Of a stretch of 33,343 nucleotides of DNA, positions 7,365 through 15,202 are shown piece by piece. The stretch lies in contig JBLMWU010000192.1 of NCBI GenBank assembly GCA_050257395.1, positions 1-33,343 on the forward strand. Direction: 5' to 3'. This stretch comes from JAIRTY01 sp050257395. Its GTDB lineage: Bacteria; Actinomycetota; Actinomycetes; Streptosporangiales; Streptosporangiaceae. Every line of letters starts with the position of its first letter. The stretch's first letter is position 1. The notes under the pieces are model-generated. The model had not been told where the DNA came from, ran no database searches, and was given only the letters and a program-made list of their open reading frames with translations. The position numbers were made by a program, and so were the translations under genes.

Positions 7365-8342
7365 TCAGGACAGGGTGATCTCGAAGTACGGGCCCTGCTC
7401 GTCGTGGACGATGCGGGCGGTGCCCGACCAGCCGGCGAAGCCCCCGGTGCCGGTGCCGGGCACGATGTGGCCGAACCAGCTGCCCGGGCCGGACTCCAGG
7501 CCCCCGTGCTGGACCGTCACCGATCCCTCCCGGCCGTCCTCGGTGCGGCCGGTGATCCGCTCGGTCGCCAGGTAGGACCGGCTGCCCTCCTCGCTGCCCG
7601 CGGACATGAACAGGGTGGTCGCCTGGCCGGTGATCCCCGCGGTGAAGGTCTTCGCGAAGACCAGCACGCCCACCCAGTCCGCGTCCAGGCCGCTCAGCGT
7701 CTGCGGCTCGGCGCCGTCCACCCGGAACCGGGCGATCAGCGGGCCGCCGGGACGGCGCCAGCCGGGGTCGCGGCCGGACAGGCCGAGCAGCCGGTCGAAC
7801 GCGGGCGTGCCGTCCGGCACCGGCACCGGCGGGCCGAACGGCTTGCCCTCGCCCTGGTAGTCCGGGGTGAGCATGCCCGGCGCGAACGCCAGCGACTCCG
7901 CCACCGCGGCGGGCGGCGGCGACCAGGCCTGGCCGGTGGCCCGGGCCAGATCCCAGCCGTGCACCTGGTACTCCCACAAGATCATGCCGAGGGCCAGCTC
8001 CCCTGGCATGGCACTGTCACCGAGCCGCAGCGGCCGGCCGGCGGCCCCGCCGCGCAGCGCCCGGGTGAGCGTGGCGGCCGCGTCCCGGATCGCGGCGGCC
8101 GGGTCGGCGGGCGGGCGGTACCCGTCGAGGCTGGCCCGCGGCGCCTGCCCGCCCGGGTCGGCGAACCCGGCGGCGAAGGTCTCCAGCCAGCCGGTCACAT
8201 GGTCGCGCAGCTGTGCCACGTCATAGGCGGTGCACGGGGTGGGGTCGGGCAGCTGCCCGGCGGCGATGCCGCCGGCGACGGCGGCCAGGTCGTCGAGCAC
8301 CTCGCCCAGCAGGGCGGCGGTCTTGTCAGTAGCGGTGTCCAT
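7365..8342 (-). CDS. DinB/mycothiol-dependent isomerase-like domain fused to DUF3224
   Basis: Predicted 325 aa. The ATG at 8342 is chosen over the GTG at 8351 because TACCGT ends 7 nt before it. Residues 1-195 form a TIGR03086-type/maleylpyruvate-isomerase N-terminal domain: 'TPCTAYDVAQLRDHV' with H48, and 'WEYQVHGWDLARATG' with H128 and D131, the probable metal triad. Residues about 200-325 resemble DUF3224, a small beta-barrel ('FTAGITGQA', 'SVTVQHGG', 'VPGTGTGGFAGW'). Known relatives use mycothiol as a cofactor or act as metal-dependent thiol transferases; no substrate can be named. The fusion is unusual. It is divergent from an AraC-type regulator that probably controls it. Confidence 0.82.
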   Translation of the reverse strand: MDTATDKTAALLGEVLDDLAAVAGGIAAGQLPDPTPCTAYDVAQLRDHVTGWLETFAAGFADPGGQAPRASLDGYRPPADPAAAIRDAAATLTRALRGGAAGRPLRLGDSAMPGELALGMILWEYQVHGWDLARATGQAWSPPPAAVAESLAFAPGMLTPDYQGEGKPFGPPVPVPDGTPAFDRLLGLSGRDPGWRRPGGPLIARFRVDGAEPQTLSGLDADWVGVLVFAKTFTAGITGQATTLFMSAGSEEGSRSYLATERITGRTEDGREGSVTVQHGGLESGPGSWFGHIVPGTGTGGFAGWSGTARIVHDEQGPYFEITLS

Positions 8343-8349
8343 GGCAGCC

Positions 8350-8355
8350 ACGGTA
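8350..8355 (-). promoter_or_regulatory. -10 element for the DUF3224-fusion gene
   Basis: TACCGT on the minus strand, then 7 nt, then ATG (8342). The TTGAAG word at 8378-8383, midway in the divergent region, reads as CTTCAA on this strand and may be part of a shared control site. Confidence 0.5.
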
Positions 8356-8404
8356 GGCGGCGGGCGGGACGGCCGGCTTGAAGATTCGCGTCAGCCGGGA
8401 CCGC

Positions 8405-8410
8405 TAGAGT
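8405..8410 (+). promoter_or_regulatory. -10 element for the AraC-type regulator
   Basis: TAGAGT followed by 7 nt and the GTG at 8418, giving a leaderless transcript. TTGAAG at 8378-8383 lies 21 bp upstream, too far for a canonical -35. Confidence 0.55.
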
Positions 8411-8417
8411 CGAACAG

Positions 8418-9278
8418 GTGAGCGGCTCTCCCCCGGACCCGGTGGAACGCGACAGCCGCGGGATCCTGGACCCGTGGCTGCTGCGGCAGCGGGTCCGGCT
8501 GACCCGGTACCCGGCGGGCCCGGCCCTGGCCGGCCTGGTGGACCGGTTCTGGGCGGTGAGCTGGGACCTGCCCGCCGGGACGTCGCACCGCCAGCAGGTG
8601 CTCACCCACCCGGGCGCCAACATCAGCGCCGGCGCCGCGAACGGCCAGCCGGGCGACCGGGAGGCCAGGCCTCCCGAGGCGGTGCTGAACGGGGTCGCCC
8701 GCGGCCTGAGCACCCGGCTGCTGGCCGGCGCCGGCTGGACCGTGGCCGCGCTGACCAGGCCGGGCGGGCTCGGCGCGTTCATCGCCGGGCCGGCGTCGGC
8801 GTACACCGACCGGGTGGTGCCGCTCGGGCAGGCCATCCGGGTGGACGGGGCCGCGCTGCTGGGCCGGATCAGCGCCGAGCCGGACGAGGCGGCGCGGGTG
8901 GAACTGCTGGCCGCCGCCCTGCGCCAGGCGGTGATCGCGGACCGGGTGCCCGCCGCCACCCGGGTCGCGGAGGTGGCCCGGCTCGCCGAGACGAGCCGGG
9001 AGGTGCGCCGGCTGGACGACCTGTGCGCCCTCGCCGGGATCGGCAGGCGGACGCTGCAGCGGATGTTCATGGACTGCGCGGGTGTCTCACCTGTGTGGGT
9101 GATCCGCCGCTACCGGCTGCTGGAGGCGGCCGAGACGGTGCGGGCGGGCACCGCGGTGTCGTGGGCGGAGCTGGCCGCCGGGCTGGGGTACGCCGACCAG
9201 GCCCACCTGACCCGTGACTTCCGGGCCGCGATCGGCCAGACGCCCGCGGCCTACGCGGGCGCCCAGCGGGCGGGCTGA
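8418..9278 (+). CDS. AraC-family transcriptional regulator
   Basis: Predicted 286 aa with a GTG start and no ribosome-binding site, consistent with leaderless translation. The N-terminal half (about 25-170) resembles the DUF6597-type sensor of this subfamily ('LAGLVDRFWAVSW', 'VLTHPGANIS', 'VRPLGQA'-like 'VVPLGQAIR'). The C-terminal AraC domain (about 195-280) has two helix-turn-helix motifs: 'LDDLCALAGIGRRTLQRMF' and 'WAELAAGLGYADQAHLTRDF'. It probably regulates the divergent DinB-DUF3224 gene across the 75-bp intergenic region (inference from layout). The effector is unknown. Confidence 0.9.
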   Translation: MSGSPPDPVERDSRGILDPWLLRQRVRLTRYPAGPALAGLVDRFWAVSWDLPAGTSHRQQVLTHPGANISAGAANGQPGDREARPPEAVLNGVARGLSTRLLAGAGWTVAALTRPGGLGAFIAGPASAYTDRVVPLGQAIRVDGAALLGRISAEPDEAARVELLAAALRQAVIADRVPAATRVAEVARLAETSREVRRLDDLCALAGIGRRTLQRMFMDCAGVSPVWVIRRYRLLEAAETVRAGTAVSWAELAAGLGYADQAHLTRDFRAAIGQTPAAYAGAQRAG

Positions 9279-9308
9279 CCCGCCCGGCGCGGCCGGGCGC
9301 CGGGCGGG
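9279..9308. terminator. Bidirectional stem-loop terminator
   Basis: CCCGCCCGGCG (9279-9289) pairs perfectly with CGCCGGGCGGG (9298-9308) around an 8-nt loop, immediately after the AraC-gene stop and 7 bp from the end of the convergent binding-protein gene. An 11-bp all-GC stem can serve both strands. Confidence 0.7.
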
Positions 9309-9315
9309 CCGGGCC

Positions 9316-10359
9316 TCAGCCGGCCTTCTTGGCCGCGTCCGCGTACACGGTCTGGTCGACGATCTTGGCGTAGGCGGGGGCGTTCGCCGCGGTCAGGTTC
9401 CCGACCGCGATCTGCACCTGGATCATCTTGTTCACGTTCGCCTGCGGCATGCCCGAGCCGTTCAGCGTCCAGAATCCCATCTGGTAGTACTGCTGCAGCG
9501 CCTGCTTCATCACCGCCGCCGAGTCACCGACCACGGTGCCGAGCTGGGCTGCCTTGTCGAGGTTGGCCGGGTTGGTCATCCACTTGAGGGTGGCGATCTG
9601 CGCGGCGACCATGTCCACGAACGCCTGCCGCTTCTTGGCCAGGGTCGGCTTGAGCACCCCGTACATCTCGTACATGGTGCTCGGCGAGGTCTGCGACATC
9701 CGCATGATCACGCGCACCTTGCTGCCGAGCCGCTGCTGGACGTCGATGAGCTCGTTGAGGTGCAGCACCGAGACCTTGAGCTGGCCGGCGATCAGGCCCT
9801 GGGGCGCGTTGTTGCCGGGGAACACCAGCGGCTTGATGTCCTTGATGGTCAGGCCGCAGGACTTCACCATCGAGGCGAGCGCCGTGTAGCGGATGCCGCC
9901 CACCGCGTCCACGCTCACGCCCTGGCCCTTGAGCTGGGCGCAGCTGCTCACCGCTGGGTCGGTGGAGGCGACCAGCCAGTCCGGCACCTCCTGGCCCTGG
10001 ATCCCGACCACCGGCACGCCCTTGGCGGCCAGCTCCATCAGCAGCGCCGGCGGCATGAGGGCGGCGTCGAGCTGGCCGTCGGCCACCGCCCGGGTGGCGT
10101 CGGTGCCGGTCTGGAAGTTCCGGATGACGACGTTGACGCCGTACTTCTTGTAGAACCCCTCCTTCTGGGCGATGTACGGGAGCAGCCCGGAGATCACCGG
10201 CGGGATGCCCGGCGAGCCCAGGGTGATGGTGGGCATGGCCCCGGAGCCGCTGGCCCCGGAACTGCTGCCGCCGCAGGCACTCAGGCCGAGCGCCGCCAGC
10301 GCGATGACGGAGAGCGCGGCCGCGCTCTTCGTTCTCCATCTGGGCAGGTGTCTTTTCAT
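9316..10359 (-). CDS. ABC transporter substrate-binding lipoprotein (NMT1/SsuA-like)
   Basis: Predicted 347 aa. The ATG at 10359 lies in an ATGA overlap with the ATPase stop, and translation gives a clean lipoprotein signal: KRHLPRWRTK, a hydrophobic core (12-26) and the lipobox LSAC with C29. The mature protein matches periplasmic-binding fold II of the NMT1/THI5/SsuA group ('LPYIAQKEGFYKKYGVNV', 'TDATRAVADGQLDAAL', 'GGIRYTALASMVKSCGL'). Relatives deliver thiamine pyrimidines, aliphatic sulfonates, nitrate or aromatic compounds. It is the last gene of a six-gene operon with a C-C hydrolase, so the ligand is probably the compound degraded by the cluster (inference). Confidence 0.92.
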   Translation of the reverse strand: MKRHLPRWRTKSAAALSVIALAALGLSACGGSSSGASGSGAMPTITLGSPGIPPVISGLLPYIAQKEGFYKKYGVNVVIRNFQTGTDATRAVADGQLDAALMPPALLMELAAKGVPVVGIQGQEVPDWLVASTDPAVSSCAQLKGQGVSVDAVGGIRYTALASMVKSCGLTIKDIKPLVFPGNNAPQGLIAGQLKVSVLHLNELIDVQQRLGSKVRVIMRMSQTSPSTMYEMYGVLKPTLAKKRQAFVDMVAAQIATLKWMTNPANLDKAAQLGTVVGDSAAVMKQALQQYYQMGFWTLNGSGMPQANVNKMIQVQIAVGNLTAANAPAYAKIVDQTVYADAAKKAG

Positions 10360-11228
10360 GTGTCGGTTCCGTTCTGCTCCATCGAGGGCTGACGGGGGTC
10401 GCCGGCGCTGGTGTGCGCCGCAGGCCCGGAAGGCCGCTGGTCCTGGCCGGCCGGGCCCTGCATGATCACGGTCCACAGGTAGTCGCGGACGGCCCGGAAG
10501 CGTTCGCTGCCGGTGGTCTCATGGCCGCGCGGCCGGGGGATGGCGACGTCCACGATGTCGTGCACGCCGCTCGGCTGGCCGCGGAGGATGACGATGCGGT
10601 CGCCCATGAGGACGGCCTCGTCGATCGAGTGGGTGACGAAGATCATCGCGGTGGGCCGCTGCTCCCAGATCCGCAGCAGCTCCAGCTGCAGCAGGTCGCG
10701 GGTCTGCGCGTCGAGGGAGGCGAACGGCTCGTCCATGAGCAGCACCCGCGGCTCGATGGCCAGAGCCCGCGCCAGCCCGGCCCGCTGCTGCATCCCGCCG
10801 GACAGCTGGTAGGGGTAGGACTTCTCGAAGCCCGCCAGCCCGACCATGGTGATCAGCTCGCGCACCCGGGCCGCGATCTGGTGTTTCGGCTTGCCCGCGA
10901 CGGTCAGCCCGTAGCCGACGTTGCCGGTCACGGTCTTCCACGGGAACAGCCCGAAGTGCTGGAACACCATGCCGACACCCTCGGGCGGGCCGTCCACCTC
11001 CCGGCCGGCGATGCTGACCCGGCCGCCGCTGGCGCCGGTCAGCCCGGCGATGCAGCGCAGCAGGGTGGTCTTGCCGCAGCCGGACGGCCCGACGATGGAC
11101 ACGATCTCCCCTTCGCGGACGTCGAAGGACACGTCCGCGAGCACGGTCCGGTCGCCGTACCGCTTGGTCAGGCCCTCGATCCGGATCAGCGGCCCGCCCG
11201 CCGCGTCCAGCGCTGTGCCTTCAGCCAT
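10356..11228 (-). CDS. ABC transporter ATPase (nitrate/sulfonate/taurine-type)
   Basis: Predicted 290 aa. It powers the importer formed with the two permeases and the binding lipoprotein. Walker A is GPSGCGKTT (47-55), Q-loop 'MVFQHFGLFPW' (88-97), signature LSGGM (142-146), Walker B VLLMDEP (162-168) and H-loop H200 (FVTHS). The sequence is of the SsuB/TauB/NrtD kind. The C-terminal about 40 residues are a Gln/Gly/Pro-rich tail not needed for the fold. The start follows the permease stop by 3 bp and the stop overlaps the lipoprotein start, indicating one transcript. Confidence 0.95.
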   Translation of the reverse strand: MAEGTALDAAGGPLIRIEGLTKRYGDRTVLADVSFDVREGEIVSIVGPSGCGKTTLLRCIAGLTGASGGRVSIAGREVDGPPEGVGMVFQHFGLFPWKTVTGNVGYGLTVAGKPKHQIAARVRELITMVGLAGFEKSYPYQLSGGMQQRAGLARALAIEPRVLLMDEPFASLDAQTRDLLQLELLRIWEQRPTAMIFVTHSIDEAVLMGDRIVILRGQPSGVHDIVDVAIPRPRGHETTGSERFRAVRDYLWTVIMQGPAGQDQRPSGPAAHTSAGDPRQPSMEQNGTDT

Positions 11229-11231
11229 CGC

Positions 11232-12062
11232 TCACGCCTCCCGGTACCAGGGCAGGCCGCGGCGCACCGCCAGGCCCACCAGGCCGCGGGCCGCCAGCGC
11301 GAACGCCACCAGCACCGCCACCGCGACCATCGCCTTGTCCTCCTGGAAGGACCGCACGTGGAACAGCACGTAGTAGCCGAGCCCGTTCAGCCCGGCGATG
11401 AACTCGGTCACCACCGCGCCGATCAGCGCCCGGCCGATCGCCAGGTCGATGCCGCCGAGCAGGTAGGGCACGACGGCGGGCAGCGCGACCCCGGTCCACA
11501 CCCGCCACCACGGCGCCCGGTACACCCGGGCCACGTCGGTGAAGTCGGCCGGGATGTGCCGCCCGCCCTCGGCCACGCTGAAGGCCACCGGCAGGGTCGC
11601 CTCGATCACGATGACGGCCAGCCGCGCGGTGGGCGTGTACCCGAACCAGACGGTCAGCAGCGGCACCAGGGCGACCAGCGGCATCGCGTAGAAGCTGTCC
11701 ACGTACAGCCGCAGCATCCGGTCGATGTCCCGCAGCCGGCCCATCACCAGCCCGAGCAGCGTGCCGATGACGACCGCGATGACCAGGCCCTCGGCGACCG
11801 CGAGCAGGGTGGAGCCGGCCGCGGCCCAGAACGCCGCGCTGCCCAGCACCGCCGGGATCTGGCCGGCGATGCCCGCCGGGCGGGCGATGTAGGCCGGGGC
11901 CGCGGCCGCGCCGGCCTGCCAGGCCGCCAGGATGATCACGCCCGCGGCCAGCCTGCCGAGCCAGACCCGGCGCCGGGCCGGGGCGCCGGGGGCGGCGTCA
12001 CCGGCCGGGGCGGCCGCCCGGCGCGGCAGCCGCAGCCGGGCCTGGCCGGCGGGGGCGGTCAC
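11232..12062 (-). CDS. ABC transporter permease, second of pair
   Basis: Predicted 276 aa. The GTG at 12062 is taken because it overlaps the previous permease stop in GTGA and gives the normal family length. After a basic N-terminus (about 1-35) there are about six hydrophobic segments ('LAAGVIILAAWQAGAAAA', 'LLAVAEGLVIAVVIGTLLGL', and so on). The cytoplasmic ATPase-docking loop is 'GVALPAVVPYLLGGIDLAIGRA', a good EAA motif. It belongs to the BPD_transp_1 family of SsuC/TauC type. It presumably forms a heterodimeric channel with the permease at 12059-12826. Confidence 0.93.
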   Translation of the reverse strand: MTAPAGQARLRLPRRAAAPAGDAAPGAPARRRVWLGRLAAGVIILAAWQAGAAAAPAYIARPAGIAGQIPAVLGSAAFWAAAGSTLLAVAEGLVIAVVIGTLLGLVMGRLRDIDRMLRLYVDSFYAMPLVALVPLLTVWFGYTPTARLAVIVIEATLPVAFSVAEGGRHIPADFTDVARVYRAPWWRVWTGVALPAVVPYLLGGIDLAIGRALIGAVVTEFIAGLNGLGYYVLFHVRSFQEDKAMVAVAVLVAFALAARGLVGLAVRRGLPWYREA

Positions 12063-12826
12063 GGCTGCACCCGCCAGCGGGCGAACCGGCTCTCGATGAA
12101 CCGGCCGATCGCCATCAGCGCCACCCCGATCAGCGTGATGATCAGGGTGGTGGCGAGCATGCCAGCGGTGTCGAACTGCTCGGACTGGGTCAGCAGCAGG
12201 CTGCCCAGCCCGCCGGCGGACAGGAAGAACTCCCCCGCGATCATGCCGACCAGGCCGCGGGCCAGCGCCTGCCGGACGCCGGTCATCAGGTACGGCAGGG
12301 TGTAGGGGATCACGACGTGCCGCCAGATGTCCCGTTCTTTCGTGCGGAACGAAAGGGCCACGTCGATGAGTTCCGGCGCGATGCTCTGCGCTCCCCGCTG
12401 GGTGGCGAACTGCACCGGGAAGAAGGCGAACAGCCAGACCACGATCACCTTCGGCCAGAAGCCGAAGCCGAGCAGGGCCAGCAGGAACGGGATCAGCGCC
12501 ACCATCGGCGCGGCGTACAGGGCGATCAGGTACGGGCCGAGCGCCTCGCGCAGCAGCGCCCGGCGGGCCAGCAGCAGGCCGGCCGCGGCGCCGGTCACGA
12601 TCGCCAGCGCCACCCCGGTCCCGTACACGGCGAACGAGGCGGCCAGCGCCCCGGGCAGGCTCCCGTCGGAGATCAGCTGCCCGAGCCGGCTGAGCGTGGC
12701 GGTCAGCGGGGAGAACACGTAACTCGCGGAGTGGCCGCCGATGAGCTGCCAGACGGCCGCGCCGGCCGCTAAGCCCGCGCCGTACCCGGCCGCGACCCGC
12801 CACCGGCTGTGACTGCTCAATCTCAC
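12059..12826 (-). CDS. ABC transporter permease, first of pair
   Basis: Predicted 255 aa with a GTG start overlapping the stop of the propeller gene by 4 bp. About six membrane segments are visible. The EAA loop is 'HVVIPYTLPYLMTGVRQALARG', close to consensus. It is SsuC-like in length and layout. Together with the second permease it forms the transmembrane part of the importer. Coupling to the upstream propeller gene ties transport to the catabolic genes. Confidence 0.93.
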   Translation of the reverse strand: MRLSSHSRWRVAAGYGAGLAAGAAVWQLIGGHSASYVFSPLTATLSRLGQLISDGSLPGALAASFAVYGTGVALAIVTGAAAGLLLARRALLREALGPYLIALYAAPMVALIPFLLALLGFGFWPKVIVVWLFAFFPVQFATQRGAQSIAPELIDVALSFRTKERDIWRHVVIPYTLPYLMTGVRQALARGLVGMIAGEFFLSAGGLGSLLLTQSEQFDTAGMLATTLIITLIGVALMAIGRFIESRFARWRVQP

Positions 12827-13998
12827 GTCCGTCCCTCCGCCATCAGGGCCGCGAGCGCGGGCCCGGGCTCCAGCACGTACAGGCCGCCGCCGATCCGGTC
12901 GGTCACCCAGACCAGGCCGGCGGCGTCCACGAACAGGTCGTTGAGCTGGGCGACCGGCTGGCCGGGCGGCGGCTGCGGGATCCAGTGCGCGACCTCCCGC
13001 GGCTGGCAGGGGTCGGCCAGGTCGTAGACGCGCACCCCGGCGCTGAAGTAGGTGGCGAACACGATCCGCTCGCTGCGGTAGGAGCCGGCCCGGTTTTCGT
13101 GCAGGTTGTGCGCGCCGAAGCGGAGCGGCAGGTCATCGAACCCGGCCGGGTGCGGGCACTCGGCGAGCACCGCGGGGTGGCTGCCGGAGATGTCGAGCAC
13201 GCGGACCGACCGGCGCGGCGCCCGGGGGCCGTCGGTGACCTGCTCGTCGGTGGCGACGGCCAGGCCCCGGCCGGGCAGCGGCAGGCAGGTGTGGGTGGAG
13301 CCGCCGTCCCAGGCCAGGTGGCTGACCTGGCGGGGCCTGGTGATGTCGGACACGTCCAGGACGACCAGGCCGGCGTCGTCGTAGCCGAGGTAGGCGCGGT
13401 CGCCGGCGATCAGCGCGTGGTGGGCGGCGTAGCGCTGGCCCTCCGGCCAGGAGGGCTGCTCGCCCAGGTGCTGGCCGGGCCACCACCAGCGGCCCGCCTC
13501 CACCGGGTGCTCCGGGTCGGCGAGGTCCAGCACCACCCAGATCCGGTCGGCGAACCCGTCCGGGATGGCGGACATGTGCGCGTACCGGCCGCCGGTCCAC
13601 ACCACCCGGTGCACGCCGCGGCCGCCGCTGGGCCAGAACGCGATCTGCTCCGGCTTGAGCGGGTCGTCCAGCCGGTAGACGGCCAGGCCCGCGGACGGCG
13701 GCCCGTCCGCCGCCGCGCGGTAGGGGAACTTCTCGTGGTTGACCAGCAGCAGCCCATCGGCCGCCTGCACCTTGTGGGTGTGGCTGCGCGGCGGGGCGGG
13801 CCACTGGGCGACCAGCCGGGGCCGGGCCGGGTCGGCGACGTCCAGCACGGAGGTGCCCATCCCGCTGGTGCCGAAGTGCCCCACGTACAGGGCGTCGCCG
13901 TCGCGGATCACCTGCATGCCGTCGCCGTGGCCGCCGAGGTCGTGGTGGGCGAGCAGGCGCAGCCCGGTGGCGCTCGCCGCTGGCACGCCGCTGGTCAC
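12823..13998 (-). CDS. LVIVD-repeat beta-propeller with axial histidines
   Basis: Predicted 391 aa with no signal peptide, so probably cytoplasmic. It contains about seven repeats of the LVIVD type ('SVLDVADPARPRLVAQW', 'IWVVLDLADPEHPVEAGRW', 'LVVLDVSDITRPRQVSHL', 'VRVYDLADPCQPREVAHW'). The first strand of successive blades carries a histidine at an equivalent place: H75 (THKV), H130 (VHRV), H194 (HHAL), H236 (THTC), H297 (AHNL), and N353-D354 in the last. Residues at these positions face the central channel in propellers such as carotenoid oxygenases and the selenium-binding-protein family, so a metal centre is plausible (inference). GTG start, 10 bp after the hydrolase stop; stop overlaps the permease start. 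Function unassigned. Confidence 0.85.
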   Translation of the reverse strand: MTSGVPAASATGLRLLAHHDLGGHGDGMQVIRDGDALYVGHFGTSGMGTSVLDVADPARPRLVAQWPAPPRSHTHKVQAADGLLLVNHEKFPYRAAADGPPSAGLAVYRLDDPLKPEQIAFWPSGGRGVHRVVWTGGRYAHMSAIPDGFADRIWVVLDLADPEHPVEAGRWWWPGQHLGEQPSWPEGQRYAAHHALIAGDRAYLGYDDAGLVVLDVSDITRPRQVSHLAWDGGSTHTCLPLPGRGLAVATDEQVTDGPRAPRRSVRVLDISGSHPAVLAECPHPAGFDDLPLRFGAHNLHENRAGSYRSERIVFATYFSAGVRVYDLADPCQPREVAHWIPQPPPGQPVAQLNDLFVDAAGLVWVTDRIGGGLYVLEPGPALAALMAEGRT

Positions 13999-14008
13999 GG
14001 CCGGCCCG

Positions 14009-15094
14009 TCACGGGGCGGCGGCCGGGCGGGTGACCCGGGCGCCGAGTTTGCCCGCGGCCCAGTCCGCGGCGGCGTAGCGGTGGAACGGCGCCAGGTTCG
14101 CGCAGCCGTGGTTGCCTTTGTCCAGCATCAGCAGCTCGGCGGGGCCGCTGGCCTCCTTGACCAGCCGCTCGGCGTGCCCGGGCGGGATCAGCCGGTCGAG
14201 CCTGCCCATGACGGCCAGCAGCGGGCAGCGGATCAGCCCGGCCCGGCCGGCCAGGCTGAGCTCGCCCGCGCGGGCGCGGGCGGTCTCCAGGTCCGGTGAC
14301 TTGGACCGGACCCGGAACGCCTCGCGGGTGAGGATCGGCAGGCTGTCCCAGTTCTCGGCGAAGTCGTACGGGCCGGCCAGGGCGATGCACGCCTTGATGC
14401 GCGGCTCCCCGCTGGCGGCCCGGGGCGCGTAGTAGCCGCCGAGGCTGACGCCCCACACGCCGATCCGGTCGCCGTCCAGCGACGGCTCAGCCAGCAGGCG
14501 GTCGACGATCGCGCCGGCCGGCACCTCCCAGTCGCCGCGGATCGCCAGGTCGTACTCGGCCTCCCCCTGGCCGGGGCCGTCCACGCTGAAGGTGGCGATG
14601 CCGCGCTGCAGGAACAGGTCCTCGGTGCTGCGCAGCTCCTCCTTGGTGGAGTCCAGCCCCGGGATCATGATCATGACCGGGTGGGGGCCCGGCCCGGCGG
14701 GCTCGCGCAGGATGCCCACCATGGCCGAGCCGCTGAACGGGATCTCCACCCGCCGGCCGGGCGGGTCCAGGTAGGGCAGCGCGTCGTCGAGGCACCGCAC
14801 GGCGCTGCGGTGGGCGGCGCGCATCTGCGCCAGGTCGTTCACGAACAGGAACTTGGCGAAGTGGTAGTAGACGGCGGCCTGCGCCAGGTGCGCGCCTGCC
14901 GACAGCTCGCGGCCGGCCGCCAGCGCGTCCCGCCCGAGCTGCTCGTGTTCCGCGGCCACCGCGCTCCACCCGGCGCACCAGCCGTCCCACGACTCCAGGC
15001 TGCCGGTGATCCGCTCGAAGTCGCCGGCGGTCACACCGTTCATCGTGAACCGCGGCGCCCAGTGCGAGATCGCCATCGCTACCCGGTCGTCCAC
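14009..15094 (-). CDS. Alpha/beta hydrolase, 2,6-dihydroxypseudooxynicotine hydrolase-like
   Basis: Predicted 361 aa from the GTG at 15094, which follows AAAGGCAGG at suitable distance; an in-frame ATG at 15157 would overlap the promoter and is rejected. A helical N-terminal region (1-115) with 'AQAAVYYHFAKFLF' precedes the hydrolase core. The nucleophile is S217 (GVSLGG), with D300 (GRLDRL) and H329 (GNHGCAN), plus acidic E152/E153 in 'GLDSTKEE'. As far as I recall these match the Ser217-Asp300-His329 triad (with a glutamate near 148) of the Paenarthrobacter enzyme, which cleaves a C-C bond of a nicotine breakdown product. Related proteins are also annotated FrsA- or dienelactone-hydrolase-like. 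It leads the six-gene operon. Confidence 0.87.
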   Translation of the reverse strand: MDDRVAMAISHWAPRFTMNGVTAGDFERITGSLESWDGWCAGWSAVAAEHEQLGRDALAAGRELSAGAHLAQAAVYYHFAKFLFVNDLAQMRAAHRSAVRCLDDALPYLDPPGRRVEIPFSGSAMVGILREPAGPGPHPVMIMIPGLDSTKEELRSTEDLFLQRGIATFSVDGPGQGEAEYDLAIRGDWEVPAGAIVDRLLAEPSLDGDRIGVWGVSLGGYYAPRAASGEPRIKACIALAGPYDFAENWDSLPILTREAFRVRSKSPDLETARARAGELSLAGRAGLIRCPLLAVMGRLDRLIPPGHAERLVKEASGPAELLMLDKGNHGCANLAPFHRYAAADWAAGKLGARVTRPAAAP

Positions 15095-15149
15095 ACCCGC
15101 CCACCTGCCTTTCCCGCTTCGCTGCGGCTGCTGGCGATAACCTGCAAAC

Positions 15150-15182
15150 GACTGCATACTCTCTGGTGGTGTATGCGGTCAA
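15150..15182. promoter_or_regulatory. Divergent catabolic promoter with overlapping operator
   Basis: On the minus strand TTGACC (15177-15182), an 18-bp spacer and TATGCA (15153-15158) form a good promoter for the hydrolase/ABC operon, giving a leader of about 50 nt. An imperfect dyad GACTGCATAC-N11-GTATGCGGTC (15150-15180, one mismatch) has one arm on the -35 and one on the -10, so its binder would block this promoter. CATACT at 15155-15160 could serve the plus-strand oxidoreductase genes. No dedicated local regulator is adjacent; the XRE gene at 17789-18640 is the nearest candidate. Confidence 0.65.
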
Positions 15183-15202
15183 CCGCCGGCGATGGGGAGA
15201 TC

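Noticed and set aside
9316..15094. Thiamine (THI5/NMT1-like) transport locus with TPP riboswitch
   Set aside because: The binding protein belongs to a broad fold group, no TPP-riboswitch core is visible in the 50-nt leader, and the operon carries catabolic rather than thiamine genes.
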